From NCBI GenBank assembly GCA_013140955.1, contig JABFRY010000217.1, positions 1-5,289 of the forward strand: a stretch of 5,289 nucleotides of DNA. Direction: 5' to 3'. Under the pieces are notes generated by a model, which did not search any database, was not told the DNA's origin, and worked only from the letters and a program-made list of their open reading frames with translations. The translations under genes were made by a program, and so were the position numbers. Within the stretch, counting starts at the first letter, position 1. Every line of letters starts with the position of its first letter. This document shows, one piece after another, positions 5,289-5,289 of the stretch. Origin of the DNA: Acidobacteriota bacterium (lineage in GTDB: Bacteria; Acidobacteriota; Vicinamibacteria; Vicinamibacterales; UBA2999).

Positions 5289-5289
5289 C

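Overview
The window is a very GC-rich stretch of bacterial chromosome with strong G/C preference at third codon positions. The mix of genes (a PQQ-type sugar dehydrogenase, a DUF1572/DinB-like protein, a TIR-domain membrane protein, an SMP-30-like lipoprotein and a family 2 glycosyltransferase) fits a soil-type Gram-negative organism such as an Acidobacteriota (Vicinamibacteria-like) or another GC-rich environmental lineage. That assignment is an inference from protein style; the window holds no marker gene.

Layout from left to right. (1) The 3' part of a glucose/sorbosone dehydrogenase-type beta-propeller gene runs off the left edge (+). (2) Its last codons form the first of four copies of a 32-bp tandem repeat. 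The copies carry TAG, TAA and TGA in the same place, in three different reading frames. (3) A DUF1572 / DinB-like protein follows (+). (4) Convergent to it lies a TIR domain - one membrane helix - trypsin-like serine protease gene (-), the most unusual gene here. (5) Divergent from that, across about 260 bases with a nested inverted repeat and a candidate promoter, is an SMP-30/gluconolactonase-like lipoprotein (+). (6) A strong hairpin and a small antitoxin-tail-like ORF fill the gap before (7) a family 2 glycosyltransferase (-). This last gene overlaps by four bases the end of another leftward gene that runs off the right edge.

The genes do not form one obvious pathway. The two sugar-related propeller proteins (dehydrogenase and lactonase-like) could act in successive steps on extracytoplasmic sugars, but they are separated by unrelated genes. 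The TIR-TM-protease stands as its own transcription unit. Its predicted layout puts a TIR domain in the cytoplasm and a protease with an intact His-Asp-Ser triad outside the membrane, which suggests a one-protein sensor/effector across the membrane, possibly in defence or stress signalling. No phage-defence genes lie next to it inside the window. The glycosyltransferase and its truncated upstream partner look like the end of a surface-polysaccharide operon.
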